Assembly: GCA_020747065.1 (NCBI GenBank)
Contig: JAGMVK010000017.1
Span: 62,001-126,000, forward strand
Direction: 5' to 3'
DNA: 64,000 bases
Origin: Cadophora sp. MPI-SDFR-AT-0126
Taxonomy: Eukaryota; Ascomycota; Leotiomycetes; Helotiales; Ploettnerulaceae
Under the pieces are notes generated by a model that worked only from the letters and a program-made list of their open reading frames with translations, did no database searches and was not told the DNA's origin. Position 1 is the first letter of the stretch, and every line of letters begins with the position of its first letter. Shown piece by piece: positions 1 through 10,842 of the stretch. The position numbers and the translations under genes are program-made.

Positions 1-193
1 GGATGCATTTCGAGCCTCTCGAAGATCATCGGCTCGCACGCGATCGACGTCCTAGATGAGTATGCATATAGACCGATTCACCTCAACAGACCTGCAAGTT
101 GGCTCATTCATCTTCTGAAGGGTGAGTTCAAAGAAACCATCCGCGCGAGATTTTTGACGCGTTCTCTGGGCAGTAACAAACACCATTCGATAG
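1..193 (+). CDS. 3' end of an unrecognised gene (partial)
   Basis: The first 121 bases are open in frame 1 for 40 codons. They are followed by a GTGAGT donor at 122 and a CAG acceptor ending at 173. Joining there keeps frame for six more codons (ending VTNTIR) and stops with TAG at 191-193. The peptide contains DVLDEYAYRPIHLNRP and has no motif I recognise. The evidence is only an open frame, a good 52-base intron and a clean stop. The fragment could also be chance, or coding on the other strand. The gene would begin left of the window. Confidence 0.38.
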
Positions 194-1132
194 ATTATCT
201 AAGTTGATGTGTGAGGTAGTACAACGTTAATCTAGGAAATTCAACTAGGACAAATTCCTATTGTACAGATATTAGAAACCTACTCTACGAGACATTGTGC
301 ATGATGGGTATGCTTGGCGGAGTTCCAAGAGCCGTATTGACTGCATTCTGAGACAACGGAATTTCAGTTGCTTTTGCCATACATTGTTCCCATGATCCGT
401 CCATGATGTATCAGTCTTATTTTCAAGTATAAACATAGGATGCCCCTTTCATGCACTTTACTGAACACATTCAACAGCGATACCTACGACAGATAAAGAA
501 TGCCGAAGTCTGATATGTCGGCAGACAGGCGCCAAGATCGTCGCGATCAACATTGAACTGCGCATCTTGCGATGATTTTACGTATGAAATCTATCTCCAG
601 TGTGGACATAGATGATACGGTGACGTAGCATTGAGTCAATAAGGAAGCTTGATTTCTCAGAATCATTATTATGGTCGACTTTCCAAGTCCTGAATTGAAC
701 TAGTATGAGTCTCTTGGCAAGACGGAAATATTTTATACACGCGCTACAGATGATACTTTCGTCCTAATATAAGCTTATACCTAATAGACTGTCAAGGAGT
801 CAAAATATCGGACCCGATTTGACGTCATAATAGGCTCGAAGCATCGTTGGACTTCGGGGGCCCCTTTTCAAGTAGCCCGTTGCGCACTTGGATACCCGAT
901 TTGAACTAAATGCGGGGACCTGACCTATGTTTGGAGCAGTAAGAGCTAGCTGGCGAATAGTCAATCATCATGGTAGGGGATGATATTCAATATTGATTCG
1001 TAGAAATCTCTGTTTGAGAAAAAGTTTAGCGTCCTGCCTAAAGAAGGAGTTACCTATAAATGTATGATTATGATGCATCTCAAGTTCTTCAATAAACATC
1101 GAAACCCGACAAACATCTCGTTCAAAACACCC
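194..1132. other. Intergenic, no gene seen
   Basis: This stretch is stop-rich in all frames and AT-leaning. The only element I can support is the TATA-like box listed separately, just upstream of the GH43 gene. Confidence 0.5.
1052..1060 (+). promoter_or_regulatory. TATA-like box of the GH43 gene
   Basis: CCTATAAAT lies about 75 bases before the ATG at 1133 and touches the upstream in-frame ATG at 1064. It is therefore one reason to prefer the downstream start, where a clean signal peptide also begins. Confidence 0.4.
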
Positions 1133-2391
1133 ATGATGTCTCCCTCACCCGCCAGGGCCATCACGGCTATTCTCGGACTCATGTTTACATGTGTCGTTGC
1201 GGACCCTATAAAGGTTATCGATCAGGACTGGGCCGATCCGTCTATTTTATTACAGGATGGAACCTGGTACTCGTACGCAACAGGTGCTGCTGGCAAGAAA
1301 GTACAAGTCGCCAGCTCAACAGTATTTGAGTCAGGATGGAGCATCCTTCCAGATGACGGAATGCCGACAATTCCTGGAGTATGTAATCTTCCCTATTTGT
1401 TCCCCCCGTGAACTGGGATGTCGGACCGAAGACATGTAACAGGACCAATGTCTTGAGAATCGAGATCTTGATCCTAAGCTCCGGACTTTACAGCGCTAAC
1501 AACCTTGAAGTGGGTAGTTCCAGACTCTACCAACCCTCCCGGTCCGGGATCCTTCGTCTGGGCTCCAGATGTTGTAAGACGTGTGAGTAAACTTTGAGCT
1601 GTGAACTTTGGTTGGGACTGATGTTACGACAGGATGACGGTAAATTCATTCTCTACTTCTCTGCGGCAAGAATCAACCCACCAGGAGGCCTTCCAAACAA
1701 AGGCTACCATTGTGTTGGGGCTGCGATTGCAGGCAACCCGGCGGGACCATTTGTCCCTCAATCTGATCCACTCGCTTGCCCCATCGACCAGGGAGGAGCT
1801 ATTGAGTATGTTGGCTTAATTCGCTGCCAGATCCGTACGCATGCTGATATGACCACAGTCCAGCTGGCTTCCGCGATGCTAATGGCGATGTGTTTGTAAC
1901 ATACAAAGTAGATGGCAACAACATAGGCGATGGTAGTGGAGTCTGTGGGCAGGCAGAGCAAAAACAATCCAGTTCCAACTCCGATTATGCTCCAGAAGTT
2001 GCAAGGCGATTGGATGACTCCAGATGGAGCACCCACAAAAATTCTTGGTCGAGACGACAATGATGGACCACTCGTCGAAGCCCCTTCACTCAATCTCCGT
2101 GAAGGGATATACTATCTGTTCTTCAGTAGTAATTGCTATTCGACCAGAGACTACGATGTCTCCTACGCCACAGCGAAAAGCTTGGACGTCATGTTCGACA
2201 AAGCTCATGCTCCGGCGGCGCCATTGTTGCAGTCAGGAGACTTTGGTCTTTCCGGACCTGGAGGTGCAGATGTGAATCAGCATGGCAATAAGATTGCGTC
2301 CCACACAAACCTGAATGGGGATGATGCTTCTGTTAGGGGAATGTGGGTCGCGACCATCGAAGAGAACAACGGGGAGATTACAGTCGTTTGA
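1133..2391 (+). pseudogene. Secreted glycoside hydrolase family 43 enzyme, frameshifted
   Basis: GH43 five-bladed propeller enzymes cleave arabinan, xylan or arabinoxylan side chains outside the cell. I read exons 1133-1378, 1511-1582, 1633-1805 and 1859-2391. A signal peptide (hydrophobic core ITAILGLMFTCVVA) is followed by DWADPSIL, which holds the general-base Asp; later come VWAPDV and YFSA, then FRDANGD, and LVEAPSL with the general-acid Glu. The reading frame breaks at an A5 run (1960-1964). Before it the frame encodes KVDGNNIGDGSG; after it the next frame continues with TPIMLQKL and runs to the normal family end at 2391. One base fewer in the run would rejoin the frames, and no intron of plausible size spans it. 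The two start ATGs at 1064 and 1133 are in frame. The family call is firm; whether the gene is dead or the base is a sequencing error is open. Confidence 0.8.
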
Positions 2392-3482
2392 GATCGAGGC
2401 TGATATGGCAGCAAAACAAGACCGTCAATGTCCGATTCTTCAATCAAATAAATACAAAGAGAACGGAGAGACTAATTGAGCCAAACAAATTTACTTGGAA
2501 TAAACCAGCACTGGTTACTACACTCCTATGTTCGTATCGATACGCGGTTCAAGATCTCAACTTTGTGCCAGCTTTTTGAAGATCAAAGGGAATTAATCAA
2601 ATCGTCATCTAGAAGCCACATCCTGTGGCGTCATACTGTTCGGATTGGACAGAACCTTGAGTTGTTACTAGTTACTCCTATCTGTGACCTCGCCTATTTC
2701 GGGGTAAACATTACGCTTGGATATTGACGAGCTCGTGAAAAGCTCCAGGCAGTGACTTAACAGAGCTTTGATCCACAATACTAGGGAATACAGCACGATG
2801 TTCTCACGGTTTATATGAAAAGGTACCTTGCCTTGCCTGCCTTCATGTCGGTGCTCAGAAATTAATGCTTCGAAAGCTAAGGTGTGGGTCGCAGCGCGAG
2901 CCCCTCATCACGCCACAGCGAAGAAGTCAATAAGACCCGGAAGCCATGAACGCTGAAATGGCGAGATGTTTACTGACACGTACATGTGGGAAAAAAATAA
3001 CACGCCACCCATAAGACAAAACAGACGACTTTGCTGTTTCAGGAAAGTTACTCTCGATTTTGTCGCTTGACAGTACTGAGCTTGGAAGACGTCCAGAAGC
3101 TCATTTCATCCTCCAAACCACTTCGGTTCGGCTAGAAGAGCTGATTAATCCCAACTTCGATGTCGGATTGCTGACTCGTTCGAGACTCGTTGGAGAATGT
3201 TTGTTGGCATGAGAGAAAACACAGAAGCATTAAAGAAACAGTACTTGCACAGGTGTCTCTGGGTGTCGATGATACAAATACGAGAGCTAACGAAGACCTG
3301 TCGCTTGAGACCTTTCAGTAAGCTCACACCTCGACTATACTGACCAAGAAGCTGAATTTATAGGACAAAGGAGAAGGGTCTAAGCAAGCATTATCTGCAA
3401 GTCGTGTATAGTCCGAAATTTCTTCAATTTTGTAAGTCCCAGTTCGCGGGAAAGCCTGATTATCCCCGTGTGCTAAACATTT
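2392..3482. other. Intergenic between GH43 and GST-like genes
   Basis: This is a convergent gap of about 1.1 kb. Only short open frames without recognisable motifs occur on either strand, and I see no RNA gene or repeat. Confidence 0.5.
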
Positions 3483-4445
3483 TTAATTTTGGAACCCCCA
3501 GTCTTCTTCAAAGCGACCGTACTTAATGTCGGAGTTTCCCTTGAATATATCGTCGTATTTACCAATCGCAGTTTCTGGATTCTCCGCCTGCTTGAAATAG
3601 TCCTTGCCCAAGCTTCGGAGGGTCGGGTCACTCCACATCGTTTTCATCCAAGAAAGTGTTTCGGGAGAGGCAGTCAGGAGGGGTAAACTATAAGTTCGGA
3701 ATCGCTTTACTGAAAGTCAGTAGAAGTTTGAGAGTGAGATAAGGAGACAGGCGAAAAGAACATATTGACTTACCCACAAAACTGGCCAGAAGAATGAATC
3801 AGCTATCGAAAACTTCCCAAACAGAAACCCTTCATCTTTCTCTCCAAGAGCATCCAGTCGGGCGACAGTACTCTTCCTAGCCTGATCCCATAGAGCTAGA
3901 AGTCTCCTGATCTCCTTCTCGCCCTGATATGTGACAGGAATCTTTCCTTCGTACTTTGCCACGAAATTTGTGTGATAGGTGTTCCTGATTTCTCCAAAAC
4001 CAGAGTGCATTTCTGCGACTGCGCTTCTCGCGAGAGCGCGAAGCTGTCTGTCTTGGGGCCAGAGGCTGAGCTCCGGGTACGACTCAGCGAGAAACTCGCA
4101 AATGGAGAGCGAGTCGTTGATCTCGAGCAGGGGAGACAGCGATAGAGGGAAGAGAATAGGAACCAAGCCACTTTTGGAGTGCTGTTTCACCTGAAGTAGA
4201 GTCAGAATCTGTTTCAAGAAGAGTAGGTGACTAGTACATTGACAAGTGGGACATATTGCGCTCGGTAAGGAATCCGAAAGTACTCGAGAAGTGTTATCAC
4301 CCTTGCTGTCCAGCCTGATTTCCTTGTTAGACTTTGTCAAGCTGAGATCAAGGCTGTACTCACTAGAATACCTGGTATACGTGCCAAAAAGGTGAACATC
4401 TGGCTCTCCTTCGAAAGTGAACGTGACAGGCCCGCTTGTCTCCAT
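3483..4445 (-). CDS. Glutathione S-transferase-like protein
   Basis: This is a soluble GST-fold protein of about 265 residues. Exons on the minus strand are 4445-4364, 4314-4238, 4190-3774 and 3704-3483. The N-terminal thioredoxin-like part has HLFGTYTRYSSWTARV and a proline before the third strand (SGLVPILF), then INDSLSICEFLAESYPE, the usual glutathione-contacting SI/C region. The helical C-terminal domain carries WPQDRQLRALAR and FGKFSIADSFFWPVLWRFRTY, the N-capping and DxF-type signature of GST C domains. The last intron ends at an AAAG rather than the CAG seven bases earlier, because the CAG would give an immediate stop. The start is uncertain: the frame stays open upstream to about 4545, with a possible extra 5' exon. 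I took the ATG at 4445 because it sits just before the conserved part. The substrate is unknown. Confidence 0.78.
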
Positions 4446-5759
4446 GACTTTCTTGTCGCCCTCGTCTCCTCGTGCTCCAGCAAGTTGAGTATTTGGAATG
4501 ATTTCAGCCACGATATCACGACCGCTCACAGCATTCGTAGAAGCTGAAATACCGATAATTAATGATGAGATAAGGAATGGAAACGAAGGATAAAAAAGTG
4601 CTTATCCGCCTTGCTAAGATGGAGCACTGTTAAGGGCGCGGTTGACATTGCGCCTTTCCGATCGTCACATGACACAGGGATACTGGACAGGAGCCTCATG
4701 TGTCGCCATCGCGCAGACTCTTCTTCACTCTCGGAAAATGGGACATCATGGATGACGACTTCCAAGCCGCAGCGCATGAGCTGCCCAGAATAGAGATGAA
4801 TGGATGAGCGACGAAATGGCATAATGCAGACACTGATCATTGCTCCGACATGTCAATGGAGGAATCTTTGCGGGGACCGACAAGTGTCGTCTTGAGTTGC
4901 AGCAACAGACAAAGCTAGAAGAAGAGGGCTTGTGTCAACAGCGAATGGCACCCGTGTCTGTTAGCGCTCGAGACTTCCGATCCTTGGTATTTCTTTGAAT
5001 CCTTCCTTCTGCTTCGTCAACGCTCGAGTCTTCACATTGTGTTTCATGAAGTTTGTTCGTTCTGTTCACTCCGAGCGCCTCTCATTGCTCATAGGCCGCC
5101 GTCAATTTGTTTGGATGAAGTTATCCCAAGTTAAGAAGTTTTACTACAGGCGAACCAACTCGCGTCATTGTCGGTTTATGGGTATGATGAAACTCAATAT
5201 GTGGCGAAGTACCTTGTTTTATGTGGCACTGTTAATCTGTTTTGGATCGTCCACACAAGACAAACGTTCCGAATCCGAATCCGAGCTCGCACATGGAAAA
5301 AAAAACCGTCTCCCTTAGTGTCGTGGCAGTTCCTGTGAGCCTTGTTCTATCGTTTCACCTGTCTCCTCAAGCACCTCAGAGGCCGAGTACGAGTGTCTGT
5401 GTGGCTGGCGGCAGAAGAAGTGGGGTTGATCTGCCTTCCCGCGAAGCTTTTTTGGCAGCATCCGACTCGATCAAGCAAACAGAGTTGCTTTGAAACGCTG
5501 CGCGAATGTAAAATGGCCTTGTTTGGGATCTTGTGGCTAACTTTTTCAGACGACTTCAGGGCCAGAACCACAAGTTGTCCATTGAGCAGGACATGCAACC
5601 ACTTGCATATGTAAGTGTGCAGCTCCTCCTGAGTGTGCGGTTCAACACATACCTGCTTCTGTCGCGACAAAAATACAACACTCATTCTGTCTCGCCCATA
5701 ACATCAATCTCTGGCCAAGCTTAAACAACACTGGAACTATTGCACGTCGAGCCAACAGC
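4446..5759. other. Intergenic, shared divergent 5' region of GST-like and SulP genes
   Basis: About 1.3 kb separate the divergent starts. Open frames here (for example 4995-5318 plus and 5347-5685 minus) overlap each other and show no domain. CT-rich stretches before 5760 are typical of fungal 5' leaders. Confidence 0.45.
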
Positions 5760-7889
5760 ATGGCGTTTAGTGCGAAAATTGGGGACAAGATACGGAATGA
5801 TCCAAACTTCCCTCGACTTGGAAGGGGACTGGTTTTGGGAGCTAGAGGTCTTCGTGCTGGCACGGGGAGATATTTCAGCAACAAAGTACCAATAGTCCAA
5901 TGGATCTCAACATATAAGCTGAAATGGATCATGGATGATGCCCTGGCCGGTTCATCTGTTGGCTTGTTCCTTATTCCACAAGCGCTCATCTATTCGACAA
6001 TTGCGGGGACTCCGATCCAGCAAGCAATTCTTGCGAGTTGGCTGCCAGGAGTTATCTATGCTTTAATGGGAACTTCGAGAGGTTTGTCTCACATTGTACT
6101 GTTTTCACAGACAACTCAGCTACTGACTCTTGCTCTAGATATTAGTGTAGGCCCGACCTCAGGGACTGCATTTTTCACAGCCAAAATTGTACTCGAACTA
6201 GGGAAGTTCAGAATTCCTCCGGCACTCGCTGCAGCAGTGGTCTCATTCTCCGTCGGTATTTGGTCGTTGATAGTCGGTATCCTCAATCTCGGCTTCATAT
6301 TTGATTATGTGTCCACTCCCATGTCATTGGGATTCACCATGGGCACGGCGATTGTGATCATCAATTCTCAAATTCCCGCAATTCTAGGCCTACAAGGAGT
6401 GTCACCCGTGTTTATAGATATGATGCCAGAGATTATCAAAAAGATTGGGGAGACCAGAGGCATCACAGTTGCCATTGCGATATCATCAATCGTCCTTCTC
6501 GCATGTCTGCAGTTTGTTGGCAACAGGTGGGGCCACAAGAATGTCTTTGTCCGGGTCTTTGCTGCTAGTCGGTACATCAACGTTCTAGGACTATTCACAG
6601 GAATCAGCTTATTTGTTAACAAAGACTTGGATCTACCGCTGTGGTCCGTTCTCGGACCTGTTGCTACTACTCCCGTCGCCGCTGTTCCAAACCAAAAAAT
6701 CTTATCAGATCTTTTTGTGTCCATGATCACACTCATGCTCTCCACAGCCCTTGAGCATGTAACACTGGCGAAGGCTTTTGCCCACAGAGGTGGCTACAAG
6801 ATCGACCAAAATCAGGAAGTTTTCTCGCTTGGGATCATCAACCTCGCTAATTCATTTTTTGGCGGACTCCCTGTCGGTGGATCAGATATGGCCAGATCAT
6901 CAGTTCTTGCAACATCGGGGTCCAAAAGCCCGCTCCATGGAATTTTTTCCTCTGGTATGGTCCTTCTTGGAATGTTTGCTCTGAGTAATTCTCTGAAGTT
7001 CATTCCTTCGGCGACTGTCGCAGCAGTCATAGTCGTTGCTGTTTTTGACCAAATGCCGCCCACGAAACTTCTTGGTGCATTCTGGAAAATCTCCTTCGTG
7101 GATTTTTTACAGCTCTTGATAGCATTTAACTTGACCATTATCCAGTCCGGAACCCTTGGTGTCATAGGATCTTTGGTCTTCATGATCCTCTACACCACGA
7201 TGCGAATCATGTTTTCCCGACCTGCGGGTGTTGTCTCTATTGACCTCGAAACCCAGTTTAGCAATAACACTCCTCCGTGGTGGGCGAAAGAAGACCGCAT
7301 TCCTGCCGGAACACAAGTTTTCAAATTCGAAACCGACGCAATTTGGCTCAACGCAGATCGCCTCAAGCGTCATATAATGGATGCAATCTACACCTACCAG
7401 GCTGGCATGTCCAAATCCATATCAAATGGTGAAGATCGACCATGGAACTATCATCATCAGAAGCACATCTCTGCAATTAGAAGGGCTGCAGGTATCAACG
7501 ACGCAGATACCTTTGTCCCGCGGTTGCGTGTGGTTATCTTCGACATGTCGTCAACGTCTTTTATCGACATATGTGCAATTCAAATGTTTGAGGATATCAA
7601 GACGGAATTGCGACTTTATGCTGGAGACGGAGTTGAATTCCGTTTTGTAGGCATGAATAAGGGCGTCAAAAGGCGGTTTGAGCGAGCAGGTTGGAAAATA
7701 ATATCGCCATTGGAACCGGTTGTGGAAAGCGTTCTGGTAGTTCATGGGCAAGAAATTGCCAACGAACCCAAGATGACGTTGTCTGACTTGTGGTTTGATC
7801 ACTTGCCACATGCTATCCAGCATGTCACCGAAATTGGCCCGGATGGCTTTAATTTCGACACCGTGTTAGTGGACATGCAGAAGTATTAA
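5760..7889 (+). CDS. SulP-family anion transporter with STAS domain
   Basis: This is an uninterrupted 709-residue frame. SulP proteins are multi-helix anion carriers (sulfate, or in some fungal members molybdate or other anions) in the plasma or vacuolar membrane. Residues about 55-480 hold 10-14 hydrophobic helices. They begin with DDALAGSSVGLFLIPQALIYSTIAGTP split by a polar turn, which resembles the SulP signature (DxxAGxxxGxxxxPQ). GTSRGLSH follows, and later VGGSDMARSSVLATSGSKSPL matches the conserved helix 8-10 region. From about residue 515 to 650 a cytosolic STAS domain is visible (RLRVVIFDMSSTSFIDICAIQMFEDI). The protein is a distant member, not an obvious orthologue of the main sulfate permeases, so I assign no symbol or substrate. 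Absence of introns contrasts with most neighbours. Confidence 0.85.
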   Translation: MAFSAKIGDKIRNDPNFPRLGRGLVLGARGLRAGTGRYFSNKVPIVQWISTYKLKWIMDDALAGSSVGLFLIPQALIYSTIAGTPIQQAILASWLPGVIYALMGTSRGLSHIVLFSQTTQLLTLALDISVGPTSGTAFFTAKIVLELGKFRIPPALAAAVVSFSVGIWSLIVGILNLGFIFDYVSTPMSLGFTMGTAIVIINSQIPAILGLQGVSPVFIDMMPEIIKKIGETRGITVAIAISSIVLLACLQFVGNRWGHKNVFVRVFAASRYINVLGLFTGISLFVNKDLDLPLWSVLGPVATTPVAAVPNQKILSDLFVSMITLMLSTALEHVTLAKAFAHRGGYKIDQNQEVFSLGIINLANSFFGGLPVGGSDMARSSVLATSGSKSPLHGIFSSGMVLLGMFALSNSLKFIPSATVAAVIVVAVFDQMPPTKLLGAFWKISFVDFLQLLIAFNLTIIQSGTLGVIGSLVFMILYTTMRIMFSRPAGVVSIDLETQFSNNTPPWWAKEDRIPAGTQVFKFETDAIWLNADRLKRHIMDAIYTYQAGMSKSISNGEDRPWNYHHQKHISAIRRAAGINDADTFVPRLRVVIFDMSSTSFIDICAIQMFEDIKTELRLYAGDGVEFRFVGMNKGVKRRFERAGWKIISPLEPVVESVLVVHGQEIANEPKMTLSDLWFDHLPHAIQHVTEIGPDGFNFDTVLVDMQKY

Positions 7890-8506
7890 AACAGGGCAGG
7901 ACTTTGTTGATCAAAGGACCACATTTTCGGACCGATTCACAGTGGCACTATCATTCTTGTAGACGATGTGCTGGGTATCCGTGGGCTGGGCTCCGAACGT
8001 AAAATATGATTGTATGACAACTATTGTCTTGTTCTCGAAGCTTCCTCGGCGTGTCAGGAGCTTTATCTATACCCCATCAATCCTATCTTTTCCTAGTAAA
8101 CGAGCCGCATGTCTAGCTCGCGCAAATTCAAGCCCCATATCGGTCACTATCACATGGACTTCCCGAGGATGTGGGGTACACAGCACAGTCCTATTTCCGG
8201 AAATCCGCATCATCCTGGCGGTTCAAGGAAGGGGGTAAAGCTTGCACGGAAGTTGAAGGATTTGCCAAAGACTCTCAAAGATGATCAAGTATGAGTCGTT
8301 ATATACAACAATCTGTTGAGCTTCTAAGTTGAGAATATACCTAACAAACCTTTACCCTAACAAATACGCCGCGGCAGGACAACGACGCAGCTTGTTGACT
8401 TCGGACCAATAGCTCAAGCGACGTTCACGTGACCAAATGGACCATGACGACCCCGCTTCCATTGACCTTCTCTTACGAGTTCTACGCCCTTCAGGTTGCA
8501 TTAACG
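7890..8506. other. Gap between SulP and HET genes
   Basis: It holds one natural-looking short frame (8109-8294, listed separately). Otherwise nothing supported. Confidence 0.4.
8109..8294 (+). CDS. Possible 61-residue basic small protein
   Basis: This is an ATG-to-stop frame of 61 codons. The product is rich in His, Lys, Pro and Gly (for example HYHMDFPRMWG, then KLARKLKDLPKTLKDD at the end), a basic composition unlike translated noncoding DNA. It has no signal peptide or membrane segment. It lies 213 bases upstream of the HET gene start, so it could also be an upstream reading frame in that gene's leader. I recognise no family; length alone does not prove it is real. Confidence 0.25.
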   Translation: MSSSRKFKPHIGHYHMDFPRMWGTQHSPISGNPHHPGGSRKGVKLARKLKDLPKTLKDDQV

Positions 8507-10746
8507 ATGGAAACCGTAAACCTCCCGCGGGAAAAGCGGTTTATTTATCAACCCTTCACAGATCCCTTAACACAGATCAGGCTCGTCATTCTCGAGCCCG
8601 CCTTGTCAGACGACGATGACATAGAATGCCGGCTTGAAGTAGGGGAGATTGTAGGAGCCTCATACCAGTCTCTGTCATATGTGTGGGGAGATCCTGTTCC
8701 GCATTCAGAGACGATATCCCTTAATGGCCAACCATTTTTGGTAACGATCAGTCTGTACAACGCCCTGCGAAACCTCCGCATTATTTCAAATGATCGTACT
8801 CATTCGAAAGCTTTCTGGATTGATGCTATATGTATCGATCAGCACAACGACGTAGAACGTAGCGAACAGGTGCAGAAGATGGCTTCTATCTACCAGGCGG
8901 CGAATAGGGTCATCATCTGGCTGGGGGATTATTCCGAGCCCGAAGACGAGAAGTTTCGATTTGACCTTCGAACTTGGGGATTCGAATCCTTGGATGCAGG
9001 AAATTTTGAAACTACGAGGGAAGCTTTCAAACTTGCTGAAGATTTGAATTTTGAATAGTAGGTTTTCCTCTCTCAACTCTTGCGCCGCCCAGATGGACAA
9101 TGATCCTCGGTTGCATCGTATACACAACTCATGGGGTTTTGATCATCACCCTCCATGAACGGCAGTACTAATTGTGGATATTGCATCCAGCACCCATGGC
9201 TTTGATGCTGAAACTTCTCGAATCACACATGCAAAATTAGATCTGAAAGTTTGGGGATATTTGACCCGCATGTAAGTAGTTTTGACGAGGGCCATTCGTT
9301 CTGACCGGGTATAGCAATCGATAAGGCTCTACGTGAATGCTTCAAATAATGAGCGCGATGCTGACCTTTTTTCGGTGGTTGCTAGATTTCGCCGAAGCTG
9401 GTTCAGACGGCTGTGGATCATACAGGAGCTCATTATGGCAAGAAATGCACTTGTCGTCTGCGGTCGCATGAAAATCTGGTGGGTTCGTATATTCTGCTAT
9501 TTTCTCAAGCATCACCATATACTATCGCATCCTACAGTCAAGCATGTATGTGGTCATCATAGCACTGATAAATCCACAGGCAGCACTATCCGGAGCCGCG
9601 TGCGCGATTGGCCGCTATACAGGGACAGCTGGCAACCTCGCAGTTGAACGATACCCATTCATCTATCGGATGGGCCACGACTACGTCAAGTATGCGGGCC
9701 TCATTGGAATCAATCGTCGAGACTTGATATCGATCATTCATGCAACACGATACTCCAGAGTAACCGACCCGCGAGATCGACTTCTCGCAATTAGGGGCCT
9801 GGTGGATCGACCTGAGGAGGCTGATTTCGATGTGGATTATTCGAAAGAGTGTCATGTCATTTTCAGGGATTGGGCCCGCAGCTGCATTGAACGAACAAAG
9901 AAGTTACAAGTATTGAACGCTTGCTTAGGAAACCGGTCGCGAGATGAGAAGCTCCCTTCCTGGGTACCAGACTTACGAAACTGGCATTACATAGATCCGG
10001 ACCTCTTCAGCCGGAGCTTCAGAGTCTATCAAAGAGACAGAGACAACAGCATTCCCTACGCAGCTTCTGGGAACCTCTTGTGTCCTGAAATGCCTGTGGA
10101 CGAGACTTCCACAATCCTGACTCTCAATGGGTTGAGAATTGACGCGATCGCAAAAATCATTTCGTATGAGTACATACATTACTACACGGCCTTCGATGCC
10201 AATTTCACTTTGAAAGATCTCTTAATGGCCTGCGAGGAACAGATCTCGGCTCACCTAGGAGCTCCCTTAGAATATGGAACAGATTTATACAAAGCATTCC
10301 TAGATGTATTGTTCAAGGGATCCATCACTTATGGAGGACGTAGACTCAACGGCACCTTGCAGAATTGTTACAGCGTTTGGCGGAACCACAGAGACCCTCC
10401 CACAGATTTTGAGCCTGGACTTCCCGACGAAGCAAAATGGGAAGCTTACCTTGGGCAGTTTGAGGATACTCTCGGGAAGATAATTCAAGACGGGGAGATT
10501 TTTATAACAGAAGATGGCCAATTGGGAGGTCTGGGTAGATATGGTTCTGCCAAAGTTGGAGACGAGATTTTTGTGCTCTTCGGCGGAAACACCCCATTTG
10601 TACTTAGATCACTGGAGGAAACACAAAGTAGCGACAAAGACTACCGACTCCAGTCGCCATGTTACCTGAATGGAGCTATGGATGGACAAGCCATCGCTGC
10701 ATGGAGGATTGGAGACCTAGAGTTGGAAACGGTCCGCTTACTCTGA
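8507..10746 (+). CDS. Heterokaryon-incompatibility (HET) domain protein
   Basis: HET-domain proteins act in the cytosol in fungal non-self recognition; many trigger cell death after fusion of unlike strains, though most paralogues are untested. I read exons 8507-9057, 9191-9271, 9326-9478 and 9543-10746, about 662 residues. The first exon has the three HET blocks: YQSLSYVWGDP, then ISLYNALRNLR, then FWIDAICIDQHNDVERSEQV with IYQAANRVIIWLG. Exon 3 gives RSWFRRLWIIQELIMAR, the block closing the domain. Exon 4 has TDPRDRLLAIRGLV, typical of the family, and a C-terminal DEIFVLFGGNTPFVLR segment. The acceptor of the second intron is chosen by phase (AAG at 9324-9325); TATAG at 9314 would run into a stop. 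The upstream ATG at 8429 is in frame, but 8507 begins the conserved part. Confidence 0.88.
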
Positions 10747-10842
10747 ACAAATCTATATGTGCCCTGAGAAATGTTGCAAAAATCCATGACGAGTGACATG
10801 CTGCATACGATGGTTGATCTCTACAGGTCCATTTCTTGGAAT
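10747..10842. other. Short convergent gap
   Basis: Ninety-six bases separate the stop codons of the HET and monooxygenase genes, so their 3' untranslated regions probably overlap. Confidence 0.5.

Noticed and set aside
4559..4840. 93-codon minus-strand frame as a 5' exon of the GST-like gene
   Set aside because: No GT donor joins it in frame to the conserved part, and a good ATG exists at 4445.
6368..7373. Several minus-strand frames of 88-125 codons under the SulP gene
   Set aside because: They are shadows of the long transporter frame, which has clear membrane segments and a STAS domain.
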